Shown here: in pieces, positions 48,652 through 56,977 of the stretch
Numbering within the stretch: position 1 is the first letter of the stretch
Layout: each line of letters opens with the position of its first letter
Assembly (NCBI RefSeq): GCF_017303295.1
Contig: NZ_JAFKOK010000007.1
Location: 62,001-126,000 of the forward strand
DNA from: Rhodobacter sp. NTK016B
GTDB taxonomy: Bacteria; Pseudomonadota; Alphaproteobacteria; Rhodobacterales; Rhodobacteraceae
DNA: 64,000 nucleotides
Direction of reading: 5' to 3'
Notes under the pieces: generated by a model
Database searches by the model: none
What the model saw: the letters and a program-made list of their open reading frames with translations, nothing else
What the model was told of the DNA's origin: nothing
Program-made: the position numbers and the translations under genes

Positions 48652-48682
48652 GGCGCCGGGGCAGATGCTCCGGCGCCTTTTT
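48650..48682 (+). terminator. strong intrinsic terminator
   Basis: AAGGCGCCGG (48650-48659) pairs with CCGGCGCCTT (48670-48679) around a 10-base loop and runs into TTTTT. It is the clearest sign of a transcription unit inside this otherwise empty stretch. Confidence 0.85.
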
Positions 48683-49108
48683 GCGTATGGAAGGGGATGC
48701 GCGGTTCGTGGCATGAAGCCGCGGATCTGGCGAATGGCCGTTGCGCCCTCTCTTTATGAGCCTGAGCATGGCGCAGTGGGGCTGGCTTGCGACGGTGAGA
48801 CCCTGGATACGAGGTCGCTTGGAAGCGGTGGGAACTCCGATGAAGACCATGAAGCCGACGCAAGCTGTGCCAGACGAAAGGCGGCTTTGGAGAACGCGGC
48901 GAAGCTGAATCCTTAAGAGACGTTCGTCGGCTGAGGGTCGTTCGTGCTCCCCGACACAAAGGGCGGAAAGCGGACATCTATCTCGGCCTCGACGAAAGCA
49001 ACGCAAACGTATTTCGCAACCACGACTGCTGGTACACCCCAGCAAACAGAAAAGCCTTGTCTGCCACACACTGCGCAGCGTGAAGCCGGAGGCGTCCATG
49101 ATGACTTA

Positions 49109-49140
49109 GGCCGGCCCCTCGAACGGGCCGGCCATTTCTT
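49109..49140. terminator. terminator downstream of DUF347-type gene
   Basis: GGCCGGCCC (49109-49117) pairs with GGGCCGGCC (49125-49133), followed by ATTTCTT. The leftward gene ends 33 bp away. Confidence 0.7.
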
Positions 49141-49166
49141 TGCGGCACTTCAGTTCTCGCCCGGAC

Positions 49167-49955
49167 TTATGCTGCCACGCGCCGGCGGTTAACACTCATG
49201 ACACCGACGGTGCCGGCGATGATCACGAGGAAGACAAGGCTCGTCACCACGGTGCCCAGTCCCAACCCACCGAACTCGGCCGGTTGCGCCAGCAAGTCCC
49301 CGAATGACGCACCCAGCGGACGGGTGAAGATGTAGCACAGCCAGAAGGCCCAGATCCCGTCCAGTCCCAGCGCGAAGTATCCCAGCGCCAGCGAGGCGAT
49401 GATCAGCCCAAACAACACGCCCGTCCCGGCGAAGCCGACGCTGAAGGCTTCCGAAATCAGGTCACCCGCCGCCGTCCCCAGCGCGAAGGTGAACAGAATC
49501 GCCAGCCAGTAGAAGGCTTCGCGGCGGAAGGTGTAGACTTCGTGGATCGACAGCGTGCGCTCGGCGGCGAACCACAGGGCGAAGGTGCCGGCCAGCAGGG
49601 CCGAGAAACCGAGCGTCGAATACAGCAGCGGGATACCGAGCGCGTCGGTCATGTTGTCGGTGATCAGCGTGCCCACGACCGAGATCAGCACCACGTTCAG
49701 CCAGTAGACCATCGGGACATAGGCTTTCTGGCGGAACTGCCAGAGCATCGTCGCAACAAGGATCGCCGACATCATCACCGTCGTCGCGCCCAGTCCCAGC
49801 CCGAGGTTGACGGCAAGGAAGTCGGCGGCGGTCTCGCCCATGGTCACGGCAGTGAGCTTAATCAGCCAGAAGCCGGGCGTCACCTCGGGCACGCGGTTCA
49901 CGGCGCCGTCGAGCAAGGGACGTTCGGGGAAATCGGCAAGGGATGCGGTGGTCAT
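49167..49955 (-). CDS. DUF347/COG4705-type membrane protein
   Basis: A 262-residue inner membrane protein with about eight hydrophobic segments. Repeated sequence blocks carry polar motifs, such as KLTAVTMGETAADFLAVNLG, TDNMTDALG and GDLISEAFSVGF, then RPLGASFGDLLAQP. This repetition is typical of the COG4705/DUF347 family, whose function is unknown; transport of metal or organic ions has been suggested only by topology. It begins 4 bp after the periplasmic protein gene and is the last of a leftward unit. Its place in the envelope locus suggests control by the same two-component system. Confidence 0.8.
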   Translation of the reverse strand: MTTASLADFPERPLLDGAVNRVPEVTPGFWLIKLTAVTMGETAADFLAVNLGLGLGATTVMMSAILVATMLWQFRQKAYVPMVYWLNVVLISVVGTLITDNMTDALGIPLLYSTLGFSALLAGTFALWFAAERTLSIHEVYTFRREAFYWLAILFTFALGTAAGDLISEAFSVGFAGTGVLFGLIIASLALGYFALGLDGIWAFWLCYIFTRPLGASFGDLLAQPAEFGGLGLGTVVTSLVFLVIIAGTVGVMSVNRRRVAA

Positions 49956-49959
49956 GGTC

Positions 49960-50604
49960 TTATCCTCTCAGCTGAGCCAGAGCCTGCGCGGCGAAGGCAT
50001 CGGAATGGGCATCGTCATCGGCATTGCAGCGTTCCAGCGCGCGGGCCTGCAAATCGGCGACACCGCTCGGCGCGGCACGGCCGGCCAGCTCGGTGCGCAA
50101 CTGGCCGATCAGCGTCTCGCAGGGCAGCGCGCGGCCCGAGGCGTCGGTGACGGCGATGCCGGAAACCATCTGCACCACGCCCCCTTGGGCTCCGGGCGAA
50201 ACGGGATTGGCCAGCGCCTCCTGCAACGCCGTGAGCGTCGACGTGACGCGGGCGGCGTCCGGCGTCCGGGCCCGCAGTGCCGCGAAGGCGTCATCCGCCG
50301 CGCCGTCGATCGTGCCCCAGGCATTGGCATCCATGGCGCGCAGGGCGCTGGCATTCTGGTCCCAGAGCGCCTCGAGATCGGTGAGCCGGGTCTCGGCGGC
50401 GGTCAGGTCGCCGGTGGCGGCGATCCTCTGGGTGTCGGTGACGATGGTCTGATAGGCGCTCATGTCGCCCAACGGGGCGGCGCTGGCAGTGGCGGCAGCC
50501 GGGGCCGAGGCCGGCGCGATCCAGGCTTCGGCGAGCGCGAAGCCACCGGCCGGGACGGCAATCAGCGCCAGCGACAGCGCGAGGTTTCTGAGGGGCGATG
50601 TCAT
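49960..50604 (-). CDS. exported periplasmic protein of unknown function
   Basis: A 214-residue protein with an N-terminal signal or anchor helix (LALSLALIAVPAGGFALAEAW) and an alanine-rich helical body. Two cysteines (LPCETL and LERCNAD) may form a disulfide in the periplasm. No family is recognised. It is upstream of, and probably co-transcribed with, the DUF347-type gene. An inverted repeat shared with the PepSY promoter region lies about 90 bp before its start. Confidence 0.65.
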   Translation of the reverse strand: MTSPLRNLALSLALIAVPAGGFALAEAWIAPASAPAAATASAAPLGDMSAYQTIVTDTQRIAATGDLTAAETRLTDLEALWDQNASALRAMDANAWGTIDGAADDAFAALRARTPDAARVTSTLTALQEALANPVSPGAQGGVVQMVSGIAVTDASGRALPCETLIGQLRTELAGRAAPSGVADLQARALERCNADDDAHSDAFAAQALAQLRG

Positions 50605-50687
50605 CGGGTTCTTCCTGTTCCTACTGTCATCGGGGCCATTGCGGCCTCATGAGCAGGGGAATGACGGTCAGATCCCGGATCGGTCTG

Positions 50688-50719
50688 GCGGGGTTCTTAC
50701 AAGCGTGTAAGAACCCCGC
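50688..50719. terminator. 14-bp-stem hairpin containing TCTTAC-N6-GTAAGA
   Basis: Arms 50688-50701 and 50706-50719 are perfectly complementary (GCGGGGTTCTTACA in the left arm), with loop AGCG. It lies 8 bp after the leftward DedA-PAP2 stop and is flanked by TTTCTT on the plus strand. The inner part (50695-50712) matches a box at 54220-54237, so it may double as an operator. Confidence 0.6.
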
Positions 50720-50727
50720 TTTCTTGC

Positions 50728-52746
50728 TCAGCGGGTGACGAGGGTCACCGGCGTCAGGGTCACATCGCCGCGCGTGACCGGGGCATTCGCGGTCCCATTG
50801 GCGTCGAGCGCCTGCACAAGGGCGGCCTGAGACCCGTCAATCGCTTGCGGGGTTCCCGGCTCGGGCGTGGTATCGGAGCCCACGCTGGCCATGAACAGCC
50901 GCAAGCCGTCTGTGGTGACGAACTCGGTCCGCCAGAACCGGGCGTGGACCGCAGGTGCCGACGGCGCCGCAAGGGTCACCGAGGGTGTCATGCCGCGCCA
51001 GAAATGCGGGGCGATCTCGACCGTGGGGTCGGCATCGGCCTCGACGGCGGCGTTCAAGGCTCCGATCAAGGCGCGCGGTCCCTGCAACCCAGTCACGACC
51101 CAACCCTGCACCGAGAGGGCGCTTTCGATGCTGGCGGCGTCCGGGGCGAGAACGGCAATGCTTAATTGCCGGACCTCTGTTCCCAGGAGCGAGAGGGTCC
51201 GAAAGTCGATGCCCGGCCTAGACAGGACCTCCTCGACACTGATGATCTGTTGGTCCGCAAGCGTTTCTACGGGCGTATTGCGCGGCGGGGCGTATTGGCT
51301 GACCTCGAAGGCGGCGAGCAGGAGCAGCGCGACGACAAGCCCCTGTCCGACCCAGTTCCGCCAACCGAGGACCGGCCCGCGAGGCGCCGGCTGGCGGTCG
51401 ATCAGCCATTCGCTGACCGCGATCGCACTGACCAGCGCCAAGGCGCCGACCAGCCAGCCGCTGAAGACGTCACTGGCGTAATGCTCGATCAGGTAGATGC
51501 GGCTGCCGCCGATGGACAGCGCCACCAGCCCCGCGCCCAGAAGCGCGGTCTCGACCCGGATCTTGCCGGTACGCCAGAGCACGTAGAACATCATCCCGAA
51601 GGCCCCGATGGAGCTGCCGGCATGGCCCGAGGGGAAGGAGTTCGAACTCTCGGCAAAATAACCCAAAGGCGAGCGCGGACGCTGGAACACCAGCTTAAGC
51701 GCGGCAACCGCGGCGGCGCTGCTGGCAACCGAAACCGCCAATCCGATGGCCAAGGCGATCTGGCGGCGCAGAAGCAGCCAGACCAGCAGCGCAGCGCTCA
51801 GCGGGATCACGACATGCTTGCCGCCGATGGCCGAGAGCAAGGTCGCCACACGCAACGGTATCGGCGATTGCAGTGTATGAATCCATTGCGCGAGGCGGGC
51901 GTCGATCTGCAGGACGGGATCTCCGGCGACGAAATCGACCGCCGTATCCAGCCAGACCACGCCGATATAAACGAAGATCAGCGACAGCAGGGTCAGCGGC
52001 AGGCCGGTGAACTGGTGGCGATCAAGCCGCGCCTCGACCCAGCGGGTGGGGCGGGGATGGGCCGCGATCAGCCGGGCGACCGGAGGCATCGCCGCGAGGG
52101 CGCGCCCGACGACGCCGAGGATCACCAACGCCAGCGGCAAGAGCTTCAGCGCCGCGTAGAGCAGAAGCCACAACACCGCCAGAACCGCCGCCGCGAGCCC
52201 GGCGACCAGCGCGGAATGGCCCAGCGAGCCGCCCAGCCAGCTGGCCGCATCGCCCATGACATAGCCGAAGGCGACATGCCCCAGCGCATAGGGGACGCTG
52301 CCGATCACGTTCCAGATCAGGAACCGGCGACGCGCCATCCCCGACATCGCGGCGGCGAGCGGCACCAGACCCGCGACCGGCCCGAGGAACCGCCCCATCA
52401 CTAGTGCCAAGCCGCCGCGACGCTCGAACAGCGCCTGCGCGCGGCGGAAGACGGTGGAGCCTTCGATCTTCTGGCGTCCGGGGATGCGGTGCAGGGCCAG
52501 CCGTCCGGTCCAATAGCTAAGCTCGGATCCGAGGATCGAGCCGATGGCAACGAACCAGCACAGGTCGAAGAAATCCATCAGCCCCTGTTGGACCAGGAGC
52601 CCGCCCGCATCGACGACCAGCGTGCCGGGAATGACGACGCCGGTGAGGAAGAAGGCCTCGAGGGCCGAGGCGAGCCCGATCAGCCAATAGCCGAGGACTC
52701 CGAGCGCCTGAAGCGAGGGCAGGATCTGGTCAATCGAGGGGAACAT
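50728..52746 (-). CDS. DedA-PAP2-LssY three-domain membrane phosphatase
   Basis: A 672-residue fusion. Residues about 10-200 are a DedA/SNARE-associated domain (EAFFLTGVVIPGTLVVDAGG; GRFLGPVAGLVPLAAAMSGM). Residues about 290-450 are a PAP2 phosphatase with its three motifs: K351-QRP, PSGH ending at H375, and SR...H422...D426. The C-terminal 120 residues resemble the LssY domain. Such proteins probably move or dephosphorylate undecaprenyl-phosphate or lipid phosphates. Its start overlaps the flippase-like gene by 17 bases, supporting a joint lipid role. Confidence 0.88.
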   Translation of the reverse strand: MFPSIDQILPSLQALGVLGYWLIGLASALEAFFLTGVVIPGTLVVDAGGLLVQQGLMDFFDLCWFVAIGSILGSELSYWTGRLALHRIPGRQKIEGSTVFRRAQALFERRGGLALVMGRFLGPVAGLVPLAAAMSGMARRRFLIWNVIGSVPYALGHVAFGYVMGDAASWLGGSLGHSALVAGLAAAVLAVLWLLLYAALKLLPLALVILGVVGRALAAMPPVARLIAAHPRPTRWVEARLDRHQFTGLPLTLLSLIFVYIGVVWLDTAVDFVAGDPVLQIDARLAQWIHTLQSPIPLRVATLLSAIGGKHVVIPLSAALLVWLLLRRQIALAIGLAVSVASSAAAVAALKLVFQRPRSPLGYFAESSNSFPSGHAGSSIGAFGMMFYVLWRTGKIRVETALLGAGLVALSIGGSRIYLIEHYASDVFSGWLVGALALVSAIAVSEWLIDRQPAPRGPVLGWRNWVGQGLVVALLLLAAFEVSQYAPPRNTPVETLADQQIISVEEVLSRPGIDFRTLSLLGTEVRQLSIAVLAPDAASIESALSVQGWVVTGLQGPRALIGALNAAVEADADPTVEIAPHFWRGMTPSVTLAAPSAPAVHARFWRTEFVTTDGLRLFMASVGSDTTPEPGTPQAIDGSQAALVQALDANGTANAPVTRGDVTLTPVTLVTR

Positions 52747-54115
52747 CGGAGGTCTTTCCACGGCTGGCGGGTTGATCGAAGGCGCTGCGGAAGGGCAGCA
52801 GAAGCAGGGCGCCGAGACCGAGGAACAGGGCGTTCTCGACATCGAAGCCATCGACCAGCGCGAGGCCCGAGCCCCAAAGCAACAGGCCGACGCTGGTAAG
52901 GAAGGCCGCGCGCAACCGGCGCACCAGCCCGAAGGACAAAGCAATCAGCGCAAGGCCCGTCAGACCCGAGGTCAGCGCGCCGCCCTCGGACAGGATCATC
53001 CCCGCAAGATCGCCCTCGGCCAGCGCGGACGAGCGTAGCGCCGGGACCAGCGAGACCAGCCCCAGATAGAGGCCGAAGCCGCAGGCGACGGCGGCAACCA
53101 GCGCCGGGGCCAGCCCGTGCAGCGCAGAAAGAGCGGGCTGCATCGGCTCGGGCGCGCGGGGGAGCAGGCGGCGGGCGATGCGGTTGATCGCGCGGGCCTC
53201 GGTCAATGCGACGAGGACGAAGCCCAAGACGAAGGGCACGAGGTAATAGATCAGCCGGAACAGCAACAGCGCCGCCGCCGCATCGCTGACCGCGACCGAG
53301 GCGGGCATGACGCCCAGCACCACGGTCTCGAACACGCCGACGCCGCCGGGTACGTGGCTGAGCACGCCGATCATGATCGCGGCGGAATAGACCGCGAGGA
53401 AGGTCGCGAAATCGGGCTTGCCGGCTGGCAGCAAGATCCACAGCGCGAAGGAAGCCATGGCGATGTCGATCAGCGTGACGAAGACCTGGCCCGCCAGATC
53501 GCGCGGCGGGGGCATGTGCAGGGTGACGCGGAACAGGCGCAGGTTGCTCTGCCGGATCGAGGCCGCGAGGATCGCGCCGAGCGACAGCAGCAACAGCCCG
53601 CCGGCGACCATCCGCACGGTCTCGGGCGCATAGGGGAGGTAGGCGGCAATGGCATGCGGATGGATCGCCAAGGCAGCCAGCCCGACCAGGGTGAGCCCGG
53701 TGCCGAGCGCCACGGCGACATAGGCCGATACCGCCGCGACCTCGATCCCGGTGAGGCCCATCGCGGAATAGAGCCGGTAACGCACCGCACCGCCGGATAT
53801 GGCGCTGACGCCGATGGTGTTGCCGAAGGCAAAGGCGAGGAAGCCGCCAAGCGCGATCACCCCGCCCGGCAGGCGCCGCCGGATGAAGCGCATCCCATAC
53901 CAGTCGTAGCAGACCAGCGCCGCATAGCCGATTGCGGTCGCACCCAGAGCCAGCGCCAGCGTCGACAACGGCATGGCCTTGATCTGCGCCATGATGTCAG
54001 CGGGATTGACCGGGCGCAGCAGATGCACCAGCGCATAGATCCCCATCGCGAACAGCACGGCGGCCAGCACGATCGGGCCGTAGCGTTTGAGGGCGGAGAG
54101 GATCGGTCTTGGCAC
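52730..54115 (-). CDS. lysylphosphatidylglycerol synthetase TM-domain protein (MprF flippase-like)
   Basis: A 461-residue polytopic membrane protein similar to the N-terminal flippase domain of MprF (LPG_synthase_TM/UPF0104). Motifs seen include AISGGAVRYRLYSAMGL and SHVPGGVGVFETVVLG. The C-terminal aminoacyl transferase domain of MprF is missing, so it should move or bind lipids rather than make lysyl-lipid. The GTG at 54115 has AGGAA upstream and gives a good start. It is the first leftward gene, divergent from the PepSY-regulator operon. Confidence 0.85.
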   Translation of the reverse strand: MPRPILSALKRYGPIVLAAVLFAMGIYALVHLLRPVNPADIMAQIKAMPLSTLALALGATAIGYAALVCYDWYGMRFIRRRLPGGVIALGGFLAFAFGNTIGVSAISGGAVRYRLYSAMGLTGIEVAAVSAYVAVALGTGLTLVGLAALAIHPHAIAAYLPYAPETVRMVAGGLLLLSLGAILAASIRQSNLRLFRVTLHMPPPRDLAGQVFVTLIDIAMASFALWILLPAGKPDFATFLAVYSAAIMIGVLSHVPGGVGVFETVVLGVMPASVAVSDAAAALLLFRLIYYLVPFVLGFVLVALTEARAINRIARRLLPRAPEPMQPALSALHGLAPALVAAVACGFGLYLGLVSLVPALRSSALAEGDLAGMILSEGGALTSGLTGLALIALSFGLVRRLRAAFLTSVGLLLWGSGLALVDGFDVENALFLGLGALLLLPFRSAFDQPASRGKTSDVPLD

Positions 54116-54219
54116 GGGGCATTCCTGACGGCAGGCAAACGCGAGGCGAATGGGGCTTTCGGGGGCTCGATACCCCAGCCCGGGCGGATGGCAAAACCGT
54201 TTCCGCCCGGAAATCCGCT

Positions 54220-54237
54220 TCTTACGGATTTGTAAGA
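54220..54237. promoter_or_regulatory. TCTTAC-N6-GTAAGA box in divergent promoter
   Basis: Perfect 6-bp inverted arms at 54220-54225 and 54232-54237 lie 80 bp before the PepSY start and 105 bp before the flippase-like gene start. The same box recurs at 50695-50712. It is a candidate site for the OmpR-type regulator encoded at 54771. Confidence 0.5.
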
Positions 54238-54316
54238 CCCTCCCAAGACGATCCCGGAAGGCGGTCCCCATTTCTGTTTGGCAGGCAACGGGCCTGTATC
54301 CAGAAAGGAAAGACCG

Positions 54317-54691
54317 ATGACCAAGACCAAGATGATCCTGATTCCCGCCGCGCTGATCGCCTCGCTCCCGCTGGCCGCGATGGCCGCCGAACGTCTCAGC
54401 CCCGCCGAGGTCACCCAGTTCCAAAGCGCCGCCGTCAGCCTCGATCAGGCCGGCGCCACCGCGCTGCAGGACCACCCCGGCGCGCTGGCCTCGGTGACCT
54501 ATGGCGACGAGGACGGGCGCATGGGCTACGAAGTGGTCGTGATCAGCGCGGATGGCCAGCCCTGGACGGTGCTGGTGGATGCGCAGACCGGCGATGTCTT
54601 CGCCTCGGCCGCCTCTTCGGCTATGAATGATCACGAAGATCAGGCCCATGGGCAGGACGATCACGAGGATGGCGAGGAAGACGACGACTGA
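54317..54691 (+). CDS. PepSY-domain periplasmic protein
   Basis: A 124-residue exported protein, cleaved near AMA at residue 23. A PepSY domain follows (ERLSPAEVTQFQSAAV; YEVVVISADGQPWTVLVDAQTGDVF). A C-terminal tail rich in Asp, Glu and His (DHEDQAHGQDDHEDGEEDDD) could bind metal ions. Such proteins often accompany an OmpR-type two-component system and modulate its sensor. AAAGGAAAG precedes the ATG. The response regulator gene follows after 79 bp. Confidence 0.85.
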   Translation: MTKTKMILIPAALIASLPLAAMAAERLSPAEVTQFQSAAVSLDQAGATALQDHPGALASVTYGDEDGRMGYEVVVISADGQPWTVLVDAQTGDVFASAASSAMNDHEDQAHGQDDHEDGEEDDD

Positions 54692-54770
54692 TCTGACACC
54701 TGAACGATCCTCGAACAGCCTCGGCCCCCTCGCGGGCCGGGGCTCAATGCCGAAAGAGCGACGCTGAGAC

Positions 54771-55442
54771 ATGAAGATCCTGCTGGCCGAAGACGACCAC
54801 GATACCGCCGAGTACATCGTCAAGGGATTGACCGGCGAGGGCCATGTGGTCGATGCGCTCGACAGCGGGCGCGAGGCGCTGACGCAGGCGATGAGCGGCA
54901 GCTACGAGTTGGTGATCCTCGACCGGATGCTGCCGGGGCTGGACGGTCTGTCGATCCTCAAGGCCCTGCGCGCGGCCAAGATCGGCACGCCGGTGATCCT
55001 GCTGACGGCGATGGGCAGCGTCGATGACCGCGTGGCCGGGCTGCGGGCCGGGGCAGATGACTACATGGTCAAGCCCTTCGCCTTTGTCGAACTCCTCGCC
55101 CGCATTGACACCCTGCGCCGCCGGCCGGCGCTGAAGGATGAGGTGCTGGAACTGGTGGTCGGTGACCTGCGGCTGGACCTGCTGACCCGCGACGTCACCC
55201 GCGAGGGGCAGCGCATTGACCTGCAGCCGCGCGAATTCCTGCTGCTCAAGCATTTCATGGAGCGCCCCGGCCGTGTGCAGACCCGCACGGTCCTGCTGGA
55301 AGCGGTCTGGGGCCTGCATTTCGACCCCAAGACCAGCGTCGTCGAGACCCATATCAGCCGGTTGCGGACCAAGATCGACAAACCTTTCGAGCGCCAGCAC
55401 CTGCAGACCCTGCACGGCGTCGGCTACGTCCTGCAACCATGA
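54771..55442 (+). CDS. OmpR-family response regulator
   Basis: A 223-residue DNA-binding regulator. The receiver domain contains the acidic pair in LLAEDDHD, the phospho-acceptor D51 (VILDRMLPG), T79 and K101 (MVKPF). The C-terminal winged helix (LLEAVWGLHFDPKTSVVETHISRLRTKID; key helix TSVVETHISRLRTKI) binds DNA. Its stop overlaps the histidine kinase start by ATGA. It probably activates the envelope genes around it through TCTTAC-N6-GTAAGA boxes (inference). Confidence 0.95.
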   Translation: MKILLAEDDHDTAEYIVKGLTGEGHVVDALDSGREALTQAMSGSYELVILDRMLPGLDGLSILKALRAAKIGTPVILLTAMGSVDDRVAGLRAGADDYMVKPFAFVELLARIDTLRRRPALKDEVLELVVGDLRLDLLTRDVTREGQRIDLQPREFLLLKHFMERPGRVQTRTVLLEAVWGLHFDPKTSVVETHISRLRTKIDKPFERQHLQTLHGVGYVLQP

Positions 55443-56797
55443 GCGCGCCGATCTCCTGGTCCATGCGTTTCGCGCTGGCGCTGTCGGCGGTCTTCGCCAT
55501 CGGCGCACTGTCGGCGGGCGGGTTGTCCTATGTCTTTCTGTCGCATGAGATGGCCCAACGCCTCGCCGCCGATACGCGGGCCAGTGCCGAAAGCCTCGGC
55601 CGGATCGCCGCAGCGGGTGACCGCATCGATTTGATCGAGCAGATCGACGCCCATGTCGTCTCGAACACCGACCATGCGAGCCTTTATGCCTTCTTCGATG
55701 CGCAGACGGGCGAGCGGATCGGGTCGCTGATGCTAAGCGCGCCCTTCGAAGGCGCGCGACGGCTGATCGTGGGTGACGATCTGCCGTCGATGCCCGAGCC
55801 TGCCGACATGGCCGACGCCTATCAGGCCTATGGGGTCCGCACCGACCTCGGCTGGGTAATCGCCGCACGCGATGAGGCTTGGGTGGCCGAGAGCGGCGAG
55901 CTCCTGATCCAGACGACGGCATGGGCCCTGGCCCTCGCGCTGGCCTTGTCGGTCGCGCTGGCCTTCGTCGTGGCCCGGCGCAATGAACGGCGGATTGCCT
56001 CAATGGAAGCGGTGCTTGATCGCGTCGGCGCCGGCCGTCTGGACGAGCGGATCGCCGATCATGGCCGGGATGACCTCGCACGGCTGGGGCTGCAGATCGA
56101 CCGGATGCTCGGCCGGCTCGAAGCGGGTGTGGCGGCAATCACGCAGGTCTCCACCGACGTCGCCCATGACCTGCGCGCACCGCTGTCGCGGCTTAGGATC
56201 CGGCTGGAACCCTTGGCGCTGGATACCGATCTGCCGGAACGGGCCCGGCACGAAGCCGGCTCGGCGCTTGAGGAGATCGACGCAATCTCGGGGATCTTCG
56301 ACGCGATCTTGCGCCTGTCGCGACTGCAATCGGGTAGTGTCGAGCTGCGTCGGGATGTCGTCGATCTGACGCGCCTCGCGCGAGATGTGGTCGAGCTTCT
56401 GGAACCTGCTGCCGAGGATGCCGGGCACCGCCTGACCCTCGTCGAACCGAAGTCAATCGTGACCATGACCGGCGACGCCGAACTGCTGATGCAGGCGATG
56501 GTGAATCTCGTCGACAACGCCTTCCGCCATTGTCCCGCACCCGCCGAGATCACATTGGCCATCAGCGGCATCGAGGGTCGGGCACAGATCACCGTAAGCG
56601 ACAACGGTCCCGGCATTCCCGCGCCCGATCGACAGCGCGTGCTGGAGCGTTTCGTGCGCCTCGATACCAGCCGCAGCGTTGCCGGATCAGGATTGGGCCT
56701 AAGCCTCGTCGCCGCCATCGCCGAGCGGCACGGGATGGAGATCGCGCTGGAAGACAACGCCCCGGGCCTTCGGGTTTCGCTTTTCCAGTTCGCATAA
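55439..56797 (+). CDS. sensor histidine kinase
   Basis: A 452-residue membrane kinase that pairs with the preceding regulator. Two membrane segments (about 10-32 and 160-178) bound a periplasmic sensor of about 125 residues; a HAMP linker follows. The phosphorylated histidine is H243 in DVAHDLRAPLSRLR. The ATP-binding domain has the N box VNLVDNAFRH, G1 DNGPGIP and G2 GSGLGLSLV. The ligand is unknown; the PepSY partner and lipid-related neighbours point to an envelope or metal signal. Confidence 0.95.
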   Translation: MSAPISWSMRFALALSAVFAIGALSAGGLSYVFLSHEMAQRLAADTRASAESLGRIAAAGDRIDLIEQIDAHVVSNTDHASLYAFFDAQTGERIGSLMLSAPFEGARRLIVGDDLPSMPEPADMADAYQAYGVRTDLGWVIAARDEAWVAESGELLIQTTAWALALALALSVALAFVVARRNERRIASMEAVLDRVGAGRLDERIADHGRDDLARLGLQIDRMLGRLEAGVAAITQVSTDVAHDLRAPLSRLRIRLEPLALDTDLPERARHEAGSALEEIDAISGIFDAILRLSRLQSGSVELRRDVVDLTRLARDVVELLEPAAEDAGHRLTLVEPKSIVTMTGDAELLMQAMVNLVDNAFRHCPAPAEITLAISGIEGRAQITVSDNGPGIPAPDRQRVLERFVRLDTSRSVAGSGLGLSLVAAIAERHGMEIALEDNAPGLRVSLFQFA

Positions 56798-56977
56798 GCC
56801 ATAAGGATCTCAACGTCGCGAGTTGTTCGCGCCTTTTCTACCTAGGGTCCGCTTTGGGCCGGAAACTGCCGCGATTTTCCGCCTGCATAGCCCTGCGTGG
56901 CCATCTTCAGGTCGCGCCACGGGCATTCTTTCGTGTATGGCGCGGAAGCATTTGAGGCGGTCGAAACAGAATATACT

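Larger units (their letters stand above)
48200..49166. other. 967-bp low-information region
   Basis: Apart from the small candidate gene at 48478-48651 and two terminators, no gene is convincing. Open frames on both strands (for example leftward 49099-48524) have erratic composition rich in Arg, Cys and Ser, and no family features. A CGATGTG-AAA-CACATCG hairpin lies at 48254-48270. The region may be a decayed insertion. Confidence 0.5.

Noticed and set aside
48665-48916. Rightward 83-codon frame after the strong terminator
   Set aside because: It begins inside the terminator stem and has no ribosome site or family features.
48524-49099. Leftward open frame of 191 codons in the low-GC gap
   Set aside because: Its composition (many Cys, Arg and Ser) and lack of homology or start signal suggest chance.
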